This document shows, one piece after another, positions 49,267 to 58,141 of a stretch of DNA of 64,000 nt. The stretch lies in contig DEBQ01000004.1 of assembly GCA_002348605.1 (NCBI GenBank), positions 1 through 64,000 on the forward strand. Reading direction: 5' to 3'. Positions within the stretch are counted from its first letter, which is position 1. Each line of letters starts with the position of its first letter. The position numbers and the translations under genes were made by a program. The stretch comes from Candidatus Saccharibacteria bacterium UBA2952 (GTDB taxonomy: Bacteria; Patescibacteriota; Saccharimonadia; Saccharimonadales; Saccharimonadaceae). Below the pieces are notes generated by a model. The model did not search any database. It was not told the origin of the DNA and saw only the letters and a list, made by a program, of their open reading frames with translations.

Positions 49267-49965
49267 ATGGCAGTCGCTGTTGATATGAAGGCTTTGCTGG
49301 AAGCCGGTGTCCACTTTGGACACAAGACCAGCCGTTGGCACCCGAAAATGGCGCCGTACATTCACTCTAAGCGTCAAGAAACGCACATCATTGACCTTGT
49401 AAAAACCGCTGAAGGTCTGGAAAACGCGCTTCCATTCTTGACGAAAACGGTCGCTGGCGGCAAGAAAGTACTGTTTGTTGGCACCAAGAAGCAGCACAAA
49501 GACATCGTGAAGGCCGCTGCAGAACAGGCTGGTCAGCCGTACGTCACGGAACGTTGGATTGGTGGTATGCTAACCAACACCGCTACCATGACGTCGCAGA
49601 TTAAGAAGCTGCACGACCTCGAGCGCCGCATGGCATCGGGTGATCTTGAAAAGCGCTACAACAAGCTAGAAGTCCAGCGCTTTGCTGAAGAAATCGAAGT
49701 TTTAAACAGCAAGTACGGTGGTATTAAGGACCTTTCTGGTATTCCTGGCGCGATTGTCGTCGTCGACACGATCGAAGATGCCGGTGCAATCCGCGAAGCC
49801 AAGAACCTAAACATCCCAGTTGTCGGTGTTGTTGACACCAACGCTGACCCAAGCCAAGTCGACTACGTTATTCCAGGTAACGACGACGCGATCAAGGGAA
49901 CCGAACTGCTGCTTAGCTACTTTGTAGCCGCAGTCAAAGAAGGTGCAACAAAGGAGGGCAAATAA
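49267..49965 (+). CDS. rpsB: 30S ribosomal protein S2
   Basis: The 232-residue protein begins 'VDMKALLEAGVHFGHKTSRWHPKMAPYI' in the usual S2 way and contains 'ERWIGGMLTNTATM' and the C-terminal 'VVGVVDTNADPSQVDYVIPGNDDAIK' signature (shortened here). GGGAGAAGG precedes ATG. tsf follows 5 bases on, the standard pair. Confidence 0.96.
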   Translation: MAVAVDMKALLEAGVHFGHKTSRWHPKMAPYIHSKRQETHIIDLVKTAEGLENALPFLTKTVAGGKKVLFVGTKKQHKDIVKAAAEQAGQPYVTERWIGGMLTNTATMTSQIKKLHDLERRMASGDLEKRYNKLEVQRFAEEIEVLNSKYGGIKDLSGIPGAIVVVDTIEDAGAIREAKNLNIPVVGVVDTNADPSQVDYVIPGNDDAIKGTELLLSYFVAAVKEGATKEGK

Positions 49966-49970
49966 TACCT

Positions 49971-50567
49971 ATGGCAGTCACAATTGAAGACATTAAGAAA
50001 TTGAAAGAACTGACTGGTGTCGGTCTGACCGACGCCAAAGTCGCGTTGGTAGAAGCTGACGGCGACTTCGACAAGGCGCTTGAAGCTATGCGTAAAAAGG
50101 GTCTGACCAAAGCCGAGAAAAAAGGCGACCGCGAAACCCGCGAGGGTATCATTGACAGCTACGTGCACTCTAACCGCATTGGCGTCGTTATCGAAGTCAA
50201 CTGTGAAACCGACTTCGTAGCACGGCTAGATGAGTTCAAGGAACTGGCACACCAGCTTGCCATGCAGGTTGCGGCAATGAACCCAGCGTACGTCAGCTTT
50301 GATGACATTCCAGCCGAAGAATACGAGGCCAAAAAGAAAGAACTACTGGAAAGCGATAGCCTGAAAGGCAAGCCAGCCGACATGGCTGAAAAAATCGTTG
50401 AAGGTCAGCTAAAGAAACACTTCGGCGAGCAAGTGTTATTGGCACAGCAGTACGTACTAGACGATTCTATGACCGTTGAAGACCGCATTAAGGCACAAAT
50501 TGCCAAGAGCGGCGAAAACATTACCGTCGGTCAATTTAAGCGCATTGAACTAGGCGTTACGGAATAA
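49971..50567 (+). CDS. tsf: Elongation factor Ts
   Basis: The 198-residue protein is the short form of EF-Ts: N-terminal 'DIKKLKELTGVGLTDAKVALVEADGDFDKALEAMRKKG' (UBA-like domain, shortened here), 'IGVVIEVNCETDFVAR', and one core half-domain, as in many Gram-positive and CPR bacteria. It recharges EF-Tu with GTP. Confidence 0.95.
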   Translation: MAVTIEDIKKLKELTGVGLTDAKVALVEADGDFDKALEAMRKKGLTKAEKKGDRETREGIIDSYVHSNRIGVVIEVNCETDFVARLDEFKELAHQLAMQVAAMNPAYVSFDDIPAEEYEAKKKELLESDSLKGKPADMAEKIVEGQLKKHFGEQVLLAQQYVLDDSMTVEDRIKAQIAKSGENITVGQFKRIELGVTE

Positions 50568-50570
50568 GAC

Positions 50571-50990
50571 ATGGCAACCTACGAAGGCATGGGACTATGC
50601 GAACCAGCAGAGTACCAACGGGCCTTCGAACAGCGTGTCCAATACCATCAACTCAAATCGGGCGAACTATATGTCGCCCGATTTGAAATTGAGGATTTTC
50701 CAAAAGCCTACCGTATTTTAGGTAGAGTCGGTATTTTAGCCGGCACGATTGATGTCGTCGGTAATCTTGAATTCCAGCTGTTAAACGACCAGGACCAACC
50801 GCTTTCAATCCCGCCACTTTCGACTATGCGGGACGGGGTGCTTAACATTAACCGTGGAGTCGTATACAAAGACGCGGAACGAGGCGAATTGACCATGCGT
50901 GACGCCTGTTTAGATAACTACTCAAGCGGTCTCAATTTTGATACATGGGTTACGGAGATGAAAGAACTGACAGGAGCAGGTAGTCGCTAG
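50571..50990 (+). CDS. Conserved-looking protein of unknown function after tsf
   Basis: The 139-residue soluble protein begins 3 bases after tsf and is probably cotranscribed with it. It has mixed helix and strand, one 'LGRVGILAGTIDVVGNLEF' segment and no known motif. Confidence 0.68.
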   Translation: MATYEGMGLCEPAEYQRAFEQRVQYHQLKSGELYVARFEIEDFPKAYRILGRVGILAGTIDVVGNLEFQLLNDQDQPLSIPPLSTMRDGVLNINRGVVYKDAERGELTMRDACLDNYSSGLNFDTWVTEMKELTGAGSR

Positions 50991-51046
50991 TTCCTTCAAT
51001 CTCCGGCGAAAGCCCGGGCCAACAAAATGCTACAATCATAAGCACT

Positions 51047-51523
51047 ATGATGCGTAACGGCTTTACCATCGTTGAACTTCTCATCGTCATTTTAGTGATA
51101 TCCATATTGGCGAGCATAACGGTAGTGGCGTATAACGGCGTCCAAAACCAAGCTAGTGACAGCGCAGTACAGAACGACTTGAAGAATTTCGGCAAAGTAA
51201 TGGAACTATTTAAGGTTGATAACGATAGATACCTAGCGTCGGGTGAAATTACGGCGTCGCTAGGCCTGCGGTTCGCTAAGCAGGCCTACGGAGAGGACTT
51301 TCAGGGCAGGAACGTACGCTACTGCATCAATACATCGACTGATGAATATGTGCTGGTTGCGAATTCAAAATCCGGTAATTACTTTAGGGTAAAGCCTGGA
51401 CCGGTTGTTGAGACTACGCCATCGACATATGGGTGGGGTGTGTGCAACTTGGTAGGGTTGGCATCGACAAACCCGAACCCGAATGGGTATTCAGCCGGTG
51501 TTTGGGCTGCCTGGACGAATTAA
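51047..51523 (+). CDS. Type IV pilin-like protein (copy 1)
   Basis: The 158-residue protein starts MMRNGFTIVELLIVILVIS, a type III (prepilin) signal with cleavage after G5 and the pilin E5 (FTIVE). The rest is a short globular head with a C-terminal disulfide pair (RYC...VC) and the ending 'STNPNPNGYSAGVWAAW'. About half its residues match the copy at 52273. TGC-TACAAT (51031-51036) lies 10 bases before ATG; ATGATG at the start leaves the exact codon uncertain. Confidence 0.88.
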   Translation: MMRNGFTIVELLIVILVISILASITVVAYNGVQNQASDSAVQNDLKNFGKVMELFKVDNDRYLASGEITASLGLRFAKQAYGEDFQGRNVRYCINTSTDEYVLVANSKSGNYFRVKPGPVVETTPSTYGWGVCNLVGLASTNPNPNGYSAGVWAAWTN

Positions 51524-51541
51524 AAGATTTCTTACTGTTAC

Positions 51542-52192
51542 TTACTCGAGTCGTTCGCCGAAATCCGAGTTCGTCACAAAGTTCTGTTCAATTTGCTTCG
51601 CACCGGCTGAATCGGGGTGAAGGCCGTCGAATGTGGTTGAATAGCCGGGCACTGATACGAAATGCACCCCGATGCGTTCGGCATTAGCTTTGACGAGTTC
51701 GGTGATTTCGGTGGCGACGCCTGCAGGGCGCGGGACAAATACATAGACATTACTGGGCGGTATACCGGTTTTTTTAATTGTTTGCGAAAGCGCGTCATAA
51801 TAACGACGTATAGTGTCGGCAGGGTAAGCAGCATGGCGGTCATTCACGCCACCGGCGATAATGATTGCTCTAGGCCTGGTTTTGCTAATGTCGGGCAAAC
51901 GGTCGAAAAACGTCGTGCCGCGACTACCCTTCGCGACATACCCAGACCCGCTTTCGGCCGAGAACTTGAACATATCGTTTCTGCCGTCAAGCAAGTATTG
52001 CCACCAGCCCAGGTTTCCTTGATTGGTGGCCATAGCAGGTTTTTCGGTAATTGAATCGCCGATAATGAGTACTTGTCCAGGCGTGAACGTTGTTGGTTGT
52101 GACAGAGCGAAAGTCATAATAACGACCACTGCTAGTATGCCCAATGCTACGACTAGCCATCGATTCGTAGGTATGTTGGTAACACGGCTCAT
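51542..52192 (-). CDS. Membrane-anchored SGNH/GDSL hydrolase
   Basis: The 216-residue protein has an N-terminal helix (about 11-31) and SGNH blocks: GDSIT (S47 nucleophile), GGVND (block III, Asn) and DGLHPD (catalytic Asp and His). Such esterases often remove acetyl groups from surface glycans. It lies between the two pilin-like genes, antisense to them. Confidence 0.88.
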   Translation of the reverse strand: MSRVTNIPTNRWLVVALGILAVVVIMTFALSQPTTFTPGQVLIIGDSITEKPAMATNQGNLGWWQYLLDGRNDMFKFSAESGSGYVAKGSRGTTFFDRLPDISKTRPRAIIIAGGVNDRHAAYPADTIRRYYDALSQTIKKTGIPPSNVYVFVPRPAGVATEITELVKANAERIGVHFVSVPGYSTTFDGLHPDSAGAKQIEQNFVTNSDFGERLE

Positions 52193-52272
52193 GAAGATTG
52201 ATGATAGTGAAGTCAGGCGTGGATGTAAAGGGTTCGTGCTAACGCGTTAACGATGGTACAATCATAACCATT

Positions 52273-52749
52273 ATGAACAACCGCGGCTTCACGATTGTCG
52301 AAATTCTTTTGGTCATTGTCGTGATTGGTATTTTGGCTACGGTATCGGTTGTTGCATACAGAGGCGCGCAAAATAAAGCGAATGATACGGCAGTTCAGGC
52401 CGACCTAAAGAACTTCGGCAAAAGAATAGAGGCGTTTAAAATCGAAACAGGCGCGTATCCGTCGTCTGCTGACTTTACAGCAACTCTTGGAATTAAGTTT
52501 TCAAAAGGGGCGTACGGCGTGGATTCTCAGGGCTATAATGCCCGCTATTGTCGTAACACAACTAACGACACATACGTTATGGTGTCGAACTCAAAATCAG
52601 GAAATTATTTTATGGTGCAGACGGGTGCAGTCGTCTCTAGCACGGCATCGACGGACGGATACGGTGTTTGCTCGCTCGTAGGGGTTGCATCGACAAACCC
52701 AAATCCAAACGGTTACTCGGTTGGTGGCTGGGCAGCGTGGGTGAAGTAG
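52273..52749 (+). CDS. Type IV pilin-like protein (copy 2)
   Basis: The 158-residue protein starts MNNRGFTIVEILLVIVVIG, with prepilin cleavage after G5 and E5 conserved. It shares 'NDTAVQADLKNFGK', 'YCRNTTNDTYVMVSNSKSGNYF' and 'VASTNPNPNGYSVGGWAAW' with copy 1, so they are duplicated genes with the same TACAAT-N10-ATG promoter spacing. They probably form one mixed or alternating pilus type; no assembly ATPase is in the window. Confidence 0.88.
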   Translation: MNNRGFTIVEILLVIVVIGILATVSVVAYRGAQNKANDTAVQADLKNFGKRIEAFKIETGAYPSSADFTATLGIKFSKGAYGVDSQGYNARYCRNTTNDTYVMVSNSKSGNYFMVQTGAVVSSTASTDGYGVCSLVGVASTNPNPNGYSVGGWAAWVK

Positions 52750-52762
52750 GGAAGTAGCCTGG

Positions 52763-53416
52763 CTACTGCTTGCAGCCAGCGACTGAGGCGACATTAATGT
52801 ACGCCTTGGCAGTGGAAAGCTCCTCTGAATTGTCGGACAGCTCACCGCTACTGTCGACAGCTACGGGCTTAATGGTCTGTATCGCGAACTGGTCAACGCC
52901 ATTCGCTACAAGTAGGTCTTTCAAGCTCTGAATACGCTTGGCTGCAGCTTCTTGGGTATCATTCTCGGCTGCGTCGCTACTGATTGTCACGACAATGGAG
53001 CGCTTTGATGAATTGGTTTGGTAAAATGAACCAATCTTTTGCGCAAGCGATTTGACGCCTGCTTCGGCATCTTCTGCGTAGTCGGCGGTACCGTTTTGAA
53101 AGTCGAACGATTCGGTATAAAAGACTTGGGGCGACAACTGATTGTCCGCTTCGCTGCCGGTAAGTACCTTGTAATCATCTGCTGTTAGGCAAACTGGTGC
53201 GGTAGAAAATGGGTTGATACCGGCGGCGAATAACGCCCCGGTGGTCGCTAGAAAGATAAACGCGACGGCCGACGCGCCAATAATAAGCCGCTTCTTGTGA
53301 TTTGGTGTATTTGAAGGCGGCACAGCAAGCGGCGTGCCGGCGTCGATAGTGTTAAACCAATCTTTTACATCTGAATCGCTTTGCGAAGGCTGGTTTTTGA
53401 ATGGTGGCATATCCAT
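52763..53416 (-). CDS. Membrane protein with OmpA-like or similar outside domain
   Basis: The 217-residue protein has a soluble N-terminus, a helix (about 48-70) and an outside domain with 'RSIVVTISSDAAENDTQEAAAKRIQSLKDLLVANGV' (shortened here), resembling the OmpA peptidoglycan-binding pattern, though the key motif is weak. I chose ATG 53416, since TTG 53431 overlaps the previous gene. GGAGCCTAGGG lies upstream. Confidence 0.6.
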   Translation of the reverse strand: MDMPPFKNQPSQSDSDVKDWFNTIDAGTPLAVPPSNTPNHKKRLIIGASAVAFIFLATTGALFAAGINPFSTAPVCLTADDYKVLTGSEADNQLSPQVFYTESFDFQNGTADYAEDAEAGVKSLAQKIGSFYQTNSSKRSIVVTISSDAAENDTQEAAAKRIQSLKDLLVANGVDQFAIQTIKPVAVDSSGELSDNSEELSTAKAYINVASVAGCKQ

Positions 53417-53420
53417 AGCC

Positions 53421-54521
53421 CTAGGCTCCAAACTTATTCTTTAAGCTGTTAATATCTCCGGAGGTAAGGCCGATGCTCTTCAAGTAATTCAGGACAGATC
53501 CGTGTCTGTTGCGGGCTGCCTGCACGCCGTTCGTCAGCCATTCTTTCTTAACGACTCCGACACCTTGGTCATTACTTAACAGATATTCCTTCATAACTTG
53601 GGCGTCGGTAGCGCCATTTGCATACATAACCATGGCAACGAACCAACCAGTGCGATCTTTCCCCGCGACGCAGTGGACATGCACCGTGGCAGGAGCATTA
53701 GCTGCGGTTTTAAGAGCCCTGGCGAGCTGCGACCTGCGTTGCGGGTCGGTCACCATTGGCGTAGTATCAAGGATACCTTCGATCGGGATACTTACGTTCT
53801 TTGCTCCGGCGATCGCTTTGTCTGGTGCAGATGAGGGCATACGCAGGTCTATAATCGTGGCCTTCTTGCCCAAAAGACTCGCCATTTGCTCGGCGCCTTT
53901 GGTGGTTAGCTTGCTCAGTTGTGCGGAACGATAAAGAGTACCCGATTTGAGTACATTGTTTGACGCGGATGCGTCGCGCAGGTTGTTGACTGATTTGATC
54001 TGGTCGGTACTAACCTTGTCGCCGGACTTATCATCCGGGCCGCTCCCAGTCGGACCACTCCCGTCACCGGTGCCGGTTGGGATATGGAGTGTCGAGTCGA
54101 CGGTATTTGTTTTACTGGCAAAACTGTAATTACGTTCGAATACACCGCCTGGCACGATAAAGTTCAATCCTGCCCACATTAGAAGGAACGCCACTAGGCC
54201 AATGACGACATTCGTAATAATACCTTTAGCTTTGTTCAGTTGGTCTGCCTTGTCTTCGGCTGTCGTCCAAAGGATTGAAGCATAGACAATGCCAAGTACC
54301 GCGAGGACTCCGACCCCTGCGGTCATGACATTAATAACGATTAGAAGGATCGCCCAAATGCCGTTCGTATCGTCGCCGCACTCAATAATCACCGTCTCGT
54401 TCTTGTCGCAGGTAGCAGCCTGGGCTGTAGTTGGGCTAATCAGCCCCAAAGCAAGCACCGCAAACAGGGCGAGTACTATAAGGGCCGAGCCGAATCGTCT
54501 ACTGGGGTACTTATGTTGCAT
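53421..54521 (-). CDS. Fusion of VirB2/TrbC-like membrane unit with tyrosine phosphatase
   Basis: The 366-residue protein has a signal peptide (cleavage near 36), a two-helix segment (about 54-86 and 100-123) with the spacing of VirB2/TrbC pilins, a Gly/Ser/Asp linker (about 145-172), and a tyrosine-phosphatase domain (about 180-366). The P-loop HCVAGKDRTG (C284, R290) and an earlier 'IIDLRMPSSAPD' region match the Y_phosphatase3/DSP group. The phosphatase would lie outside or in a periplasm-like space if the topology is as read. This combination is not one I know. Confidence 0.82.
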   Translation of the reverse strand: MQHKYPSRRFGSALIVLALFAVLALGLISPTTAQAATCDKNETVIIECGDDTNGIWAILLIVINVMTAGVGVLAVLGIVYASILWTTAEDKADQLNKAKGIITNVVIGLVAFLLMWAGLNFIVPGGVFERNYSFASKTNTVDSTLHIPTGTGDGSGPTGSGPDDKSGDKVSTDQIKSVNNLRDASASNNVLKSGTLYRSAQLSKLTTKGAEQMASLLGKKATIIDLRMPSSAPDKAIAGAKNVSIPIEGILDTTPMVTDPQRRSQLARALKTAANAPATVHVHCVAGKDRTGWFVAMVMYANGATDAQVMKEYLLSNDQGVGVVKKEWLTNGVQAARNRHGSVLNYLKSIGLTSGDINSLKNKFGA

Positions 54522-54579
54522 GTTTGTATCAATCTAATTGATTAGCTTGATAATAGAGGAGCAGGCGCCAGATGTAAAG

Positions 54580-55653
54580 TTAGGTAAGCGATATAATCGA
54601 CGCGTCGATTTTAAGTTCATCTCGAAGGTCGGTAGCCGTAATGATACTCTGGTGACCGCGCAGTGCGTTCATAAGACGTTGTTCGCGGTCGATATCGAGT
54701 TCGGAGAACACGTCGTCTAGTAGAATTAGCGGTTTAATACCGCTGTGGTGGGTTTGAAGTTCGACTTCGAGCAGCTTGAATGCCAGCATAATGGTTCGCA
54801 TTTCGCCGCGTGACGCCGATTCGACGGCTTGATGACCATCGAGCGAGAGTTCAATATCGTCGCGGTGCGGACCCACACTGGTGTATCCGCGGCGGGCGTC
54901 AAGTGCACGACTGGCTTCTAGGCGGTGTAAAATCGCTTGCTGCAAGCCGTCGTCTATGACCGTAAACATCGACAAGTAGCGGGCAGAAACAGAGTGGTCG
55001 GCTCCGGCGATGTCAGAATATATCCGTGACAAATGCTCGTTGGCGTGCTGGATAAAATTAGTGCGCGCTTTAACAATGCTGGCTGAAAGTTCGGCGAACT
55101 TTACGTCCCAGGCAAACAGGTGGTTCTGCCAGTCGTTCTCGTTCATGGATTCTGACTGTTTGAGCAGTTCGTTCCGCTGCAGAAGGGTACGCTGGAACCG
55201 CGTGAGTGCGCTTGCGTACGTAGGGGAGAGCCGGGCGATGATCCCGTCAATAAAATCTCGCCGTCGCTGCGGACTACTAGTAAGCAACCTCAATTCGTCC
55301 GGTTCAAATAGTACGACCGGCAAGCGGTCTTTCGCCGCCATGCGAGCACTTGAAGTCCCATCCACGGTGAACTGCTTGGTCAGTTTGTCTTCGGGCGTGA
55401 TCGAAATACGCAGTCGTCGATCCGGACCGTCGGTTAGCTCGAGCTTTAGCTCGGCCGAAAGGCCTTCATACGGCACAACATCACGATCTCGACCGCGAAA
55501 GCTGGTGCCGCGAAGTAGTATATATACCGATTCCAAAATAGTAGTCTTACCAGACCCATTAGGCCCAAGTATGAGTGTTACGTTAGCGTCTAACGCGAAG
55601 CTTGCCAGGTCATACGACCTGACGTTATGCACACTGACGCTCCGAAGCAACAT
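54580..55653 (-). CDS. recF: DNA replication and repair protein RecF
   Basis: The 357-residue SMC-like ATPase has Walker A GPNGSGKTT (30-38), the signature region 'SVGPHRDDIELSLDG' and Walker B ILLDDVFSELD. It loads RecA at gaps. On the minus strand TATACT (55665-55660) ends 6 bases before ATG, so it is leaderless; the divergent frr promoter overlaps this region. dnaA and dnaN, its usual neighbours, are not here. Confidence 0.95.
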   Translation of the reverse strand: MLLRSVSVHNVRSYDLASFALDANVTLILGPNGSGKTTILESVYILLRGTSFRGRDRDVVPYEGLSAELKLELTDGPDRRLRISITPEDKLTKQFTVDGTSSARMAAKDRLPVVLFEPDELRLLTSSPQRRRDFIDGIIARLSPTYASALTRFQRTLLQRNELLKQSESMNENDWQNHLFAWDVKFAELSASIVKARTNFIQHANEHLSRIYSDIAGADHSVSARYLSMFTVIDDGLQQAILHRLEASRALDARRGYTSVGPHRDDIELSLDGHQAVESASRGEMRTIMLAFKLLEVELQTHHSGIKPLILLDDVFSELDIDREQRLMNALRGHQSIITATDLRDELKIDASIISLT

Positions 55654-55725
55654 AAAATAAGTATAATGTTTTGTCGCTCATTTCGTCGATGTTATAGAAT
55701 AAGAAGTAGAGAAAGAGAGAAATCT

Positions 55726-56283
55726 ATGTTTGATACGAAGCATTACCAAGAAAAGATGGATCACGTTTTGGAGCATTTTGCCGAAGAGCTGAAAAAGGTC
55801 CGGACAGGCCGCGCTCACCCCGATATGCTGTCGGGTGTGACCGTCGACGCCTATGGTCAAAAAATGCCACTAAACCAAGTGGCGAACGTGACTGCTCCTG
55901 AAGCGCAGCAACTGCTGGTGTCGCCGTTCGACCCGGGTAATATCAATGCTATCACCCAAGCCATCCGCGACGACCAGGCGCTCGGACTAAATCCAAGCGA
56001 TGACGGCCGTGTTGTCCGGGTCCCAATTCCGGCCCTCACCGAAGAACGCCGCCGCGATCTCGTAAAGCAGCTCGGCGAAAAAGTCGAAAACGCTCGCATT
56101 GCCCTGCGGCAAATTCGCCAGGATGCGTTCAAGGAAGTAAGACGCAAAAAAGATGCCAAAGAACTGTCTGAAAACGACGTGACGCGGATTGAAAAAGACT
56201 TCGACCATAACCTTATGCAGGACTACCAGGCGAAAATTGACGAAACGTTCAAGGCTAAGGAGCAGGAAGTCCTGAAAATCTAG
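55726..56283 (+). CDS. frr: Ribosome recycling factor
   Basis: The 185-residue protein, of typical length, has the N-terminal 'EELKKVRTGRAHPDMLSG' and the C-terminal 'KDAKELSENDVTRIEKDFD' signatures. It splits post-termination ribosomes with EF-G. ATG 55726 was chosen over 55627 by length and by GAGAG 5-10 bases upstream. uppS follows 1 base after the stop. Confidence 0.95.
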   Translation: MFDTKHYQEKMDHVLEHFAEELKKVRTGRAHPDMLSGVTVDAYGQKMPLNQVANVTAPEAQQLLVSPFDPGNINAITQAIRDDQALGLNPSDDGRVVRVPIPALTEERRRDLVKQLGEKVENARIALRQIRQDAFKEVRRKKDAKELSENDVTRIEKDFDHNLMQDYQAKIDETFKAKEQEVLKI

Positions 56284-56284
56284 T

Positions 56285-56974
56285 ATGTCGGCCGAAGCTC
56301 CGACACATATAGGCTATATCGTCGACGGTAACCGCCGTTGGGCCCGGAAACACGGCCTGCCAACCTACGAGGGCCACTTAGCCGGGTACAACGCCATACA
56401 GGATATCGCGCGGGCTACTATTGATGCCGGCGTAAAGTACGTGTCGGCGTATGTGTTCAGTACTGAGAACTGGAAGCGTTCTGAAGACGAAGTCAGTAAA
56501 CTGATGGGGTTGGTGTTGCGTCTTTTAAAGTCGGACCTGCATATATTTCAGGAAAACGACGTGCGGCTTAGAATATTAGGCTCGCGCGAGAACATCAGCG
56601 ATAAGATTTTAAAAGCCATCGACGAAGCTGAAGAAGCGACCAAAGACAACAAGCGTGGAACGCTGGCGCTGTGCTTTAACTATGGTGGGCAGTTAGAAAT
56701 CGCCGATGCGGTCAAAAAGATTGTTCAGTCCGGAGCAGCCGCCGACGATATTACGCCGGAACTTATTGAGCAGAACTTGTACGCGGTCGACATTCCACCG
56801 TGTGACCTGATAGTTCGGACGAGCGGCGAGAAGCGGCTTTCGAACTTTATGCTATGGCGTTCGGCCTATAGTGAGCTAATGTTTCTCGACAAAAATTGGC
56901 CCGACATGACAAAGCAAGACGTTACCGATATACTTGAAGAATATAAAAATCGCGAACGACGAATAGGGAAATAA
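56285..56974 (+). CDS. uppS: Isoprenyl transferase (undecaprenyl diphosphate synthase)
   Basis: The 229-residue enzyme has VDGNRRWA (D14 catalytic), 'GHLAGYNAI', 'YVFSTENWKR', and C-terminal 'PPCDLIVRTSGEKRLSNFMLWRSAYSELMF' region (shortened here). It makes the lipid carrier for cell-wall and surface polymers, a substrate supply for the LCP protein at 40924. frr-uppS-rseP is a usual order. Confidence 0.94.
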   Translation: MSAEAPTHIGYIVDGNRRWARKHGLPTYEGHLAGYNAIQDIARATIDAGVKYVSAYVFSTENWKRSEDEVSKLMGLVLRLLKSDLHIFQENDVRLRILGSRENISDKILKAIDEAEEATKDNKRGTLALCFNYGGQLEIADAVKKIVQSGAAADDITPELIEQNLYAVDIPPCDLIVRTSGEKRLSNFMLWRSAYSELMFLDKNWPDMTKQDVTDILEEYKNRERRIGK

Positions 56975-56977
56975 CAC

Positions 56978-58141
56978 ATGTTGCTGATTGGCATTCTGAC
57001 CGGACTTATTATTCTTGTAATCCTTGTAGCGATCCATGAGTTAGGGCATGGTATTGTAGCGCGCCGCAATGGCGTGGTGGTTGAAGAATTCGGTATCGGG
57101 TTCCCCCCGAAGGCCTGGGGTAAAAAGCTCAAGCGCAGTGTTCTGGGGAACAATGTTTTGTTTTCTATCAACTGGCTGCCCTTAGGTGGCTTTGTGAAAC
57201 TACAGGGCGAATACGACTCGGCTTCAAAAAAAGGCGATTACGGCGCGGCGACCTACTGGCAAAAGACAAAAATTCTACTGGCAGGTGTGCTCATGAACTG
57301 GGTAGCAGCTATTGTCCTGTTTACTATTCTGGCGCTCGTTGGCCTACCGAAGATTCTACCGAACCAATTTAGCGTGCCTGGCGACACCCAAACGACGATC
57401 GAACCACTTAAGGTCGCCCTCGTTGAAAAAGACTCGCCAGCCCAAAAAGCAGGCCTAAAAGAAGGCGACGAACTGCTGCTCATTGGCGACAACGACGTAC
57501 AGTCACCAAGTGAGCTGTCTAACGCGACTAAGCAACTCCACGGACAGAACATTAATGTCACCTATTCGCGTAACAACCAAGAATACACCGTGCCGGTCAC
57601 GCTTCGTGACAAAAACTCGGCTGACAAAGGCTTCTTAGGTGTACGAACGACGCAGCAGCTGAGTGAGATTCGTGCCACATGGTCAGCACCAATTGTCGGC
57701 GTAGTAACGACCGTCCAGTTGACTGGCGAAACGTTTGCGTCGCTCGGAAAAGTTGTCGGCAGTTTAGCAGAAGGTCTTGCTAGCCGGTTTACTCCAGATG
57801 AATCGGCTCGAAAATCTGGCGACGAAGCGTTGAACTTTGCTACAAACAGCGTATCGGGTCCGGTCGGCATATTAGGTGTTATATTCCCGCAAATGCAACA
57901 GGCAGGCATTAAGCCGCTACTCCTACTTACTGCAATCATTTCGCTGTCACTCGCCGTTATGAACGTACTGCCAATTCCGGCACTCGACGGTGGTCGCTGG
58001 TTTGTTATGACACTATTCAAATTGCTCAAACGTCCGCTTACGAAGGAGCGCGAAGAAAAGATTCAGACCGTCGGCTTCATGACGCTACTCGCACTTATCG
58101 TATTGGTAACGTTCGCCGATGTCAGCAAGCTTATTCAATAA
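56978..58141 (+). CDS. rseP: Site-2 intramembrane metalloprotease RseP
   Basis: The 387-residue protein has HELGH (H20, E21, H24), the beta-loop, one PDZ domain (about 135-205) and the third zinc ligand in ALDGGRWF. It cuts membrane-bound substrates such as signal peptide remnants or anti-sigma factors. AGGGAA before ATG fits a Shine-Dalgarno sequence. Confidence 0.94.
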   Translation: MLLIGILTGLIILVILVAIHELGHGIVARRNGVVVEEFGIGFPPKAWGKKLKRSVLGNNVLFSINWLPLGGFVKLQGEYDSASKKGDYGAATYWQKTKILLAGVLMNWVAAIVLFTILALVGLPKILPNQFSVPGDTQTTIEPLKVALVEKDSPAQKAGLKEGDELLLIGDNDVQSPSELSNATKQLHGQNINVTYSRNNQEYTVPVTLRDKNSADKGFLGVRTTQQLSEIRATWSAPIVGVVTTVQLTGETFASLGKVVGSLAEGLASRFTPDESARKSGDEALNFATNSVSGPVGILGVIFPQMQQAGIKPLLLLTAIISLSLAVMNVLPIPALDGGRWFVMTLFKLLKRPLTKEREEKIQTVGFMTLLALIVLVTFADVSKLIQ

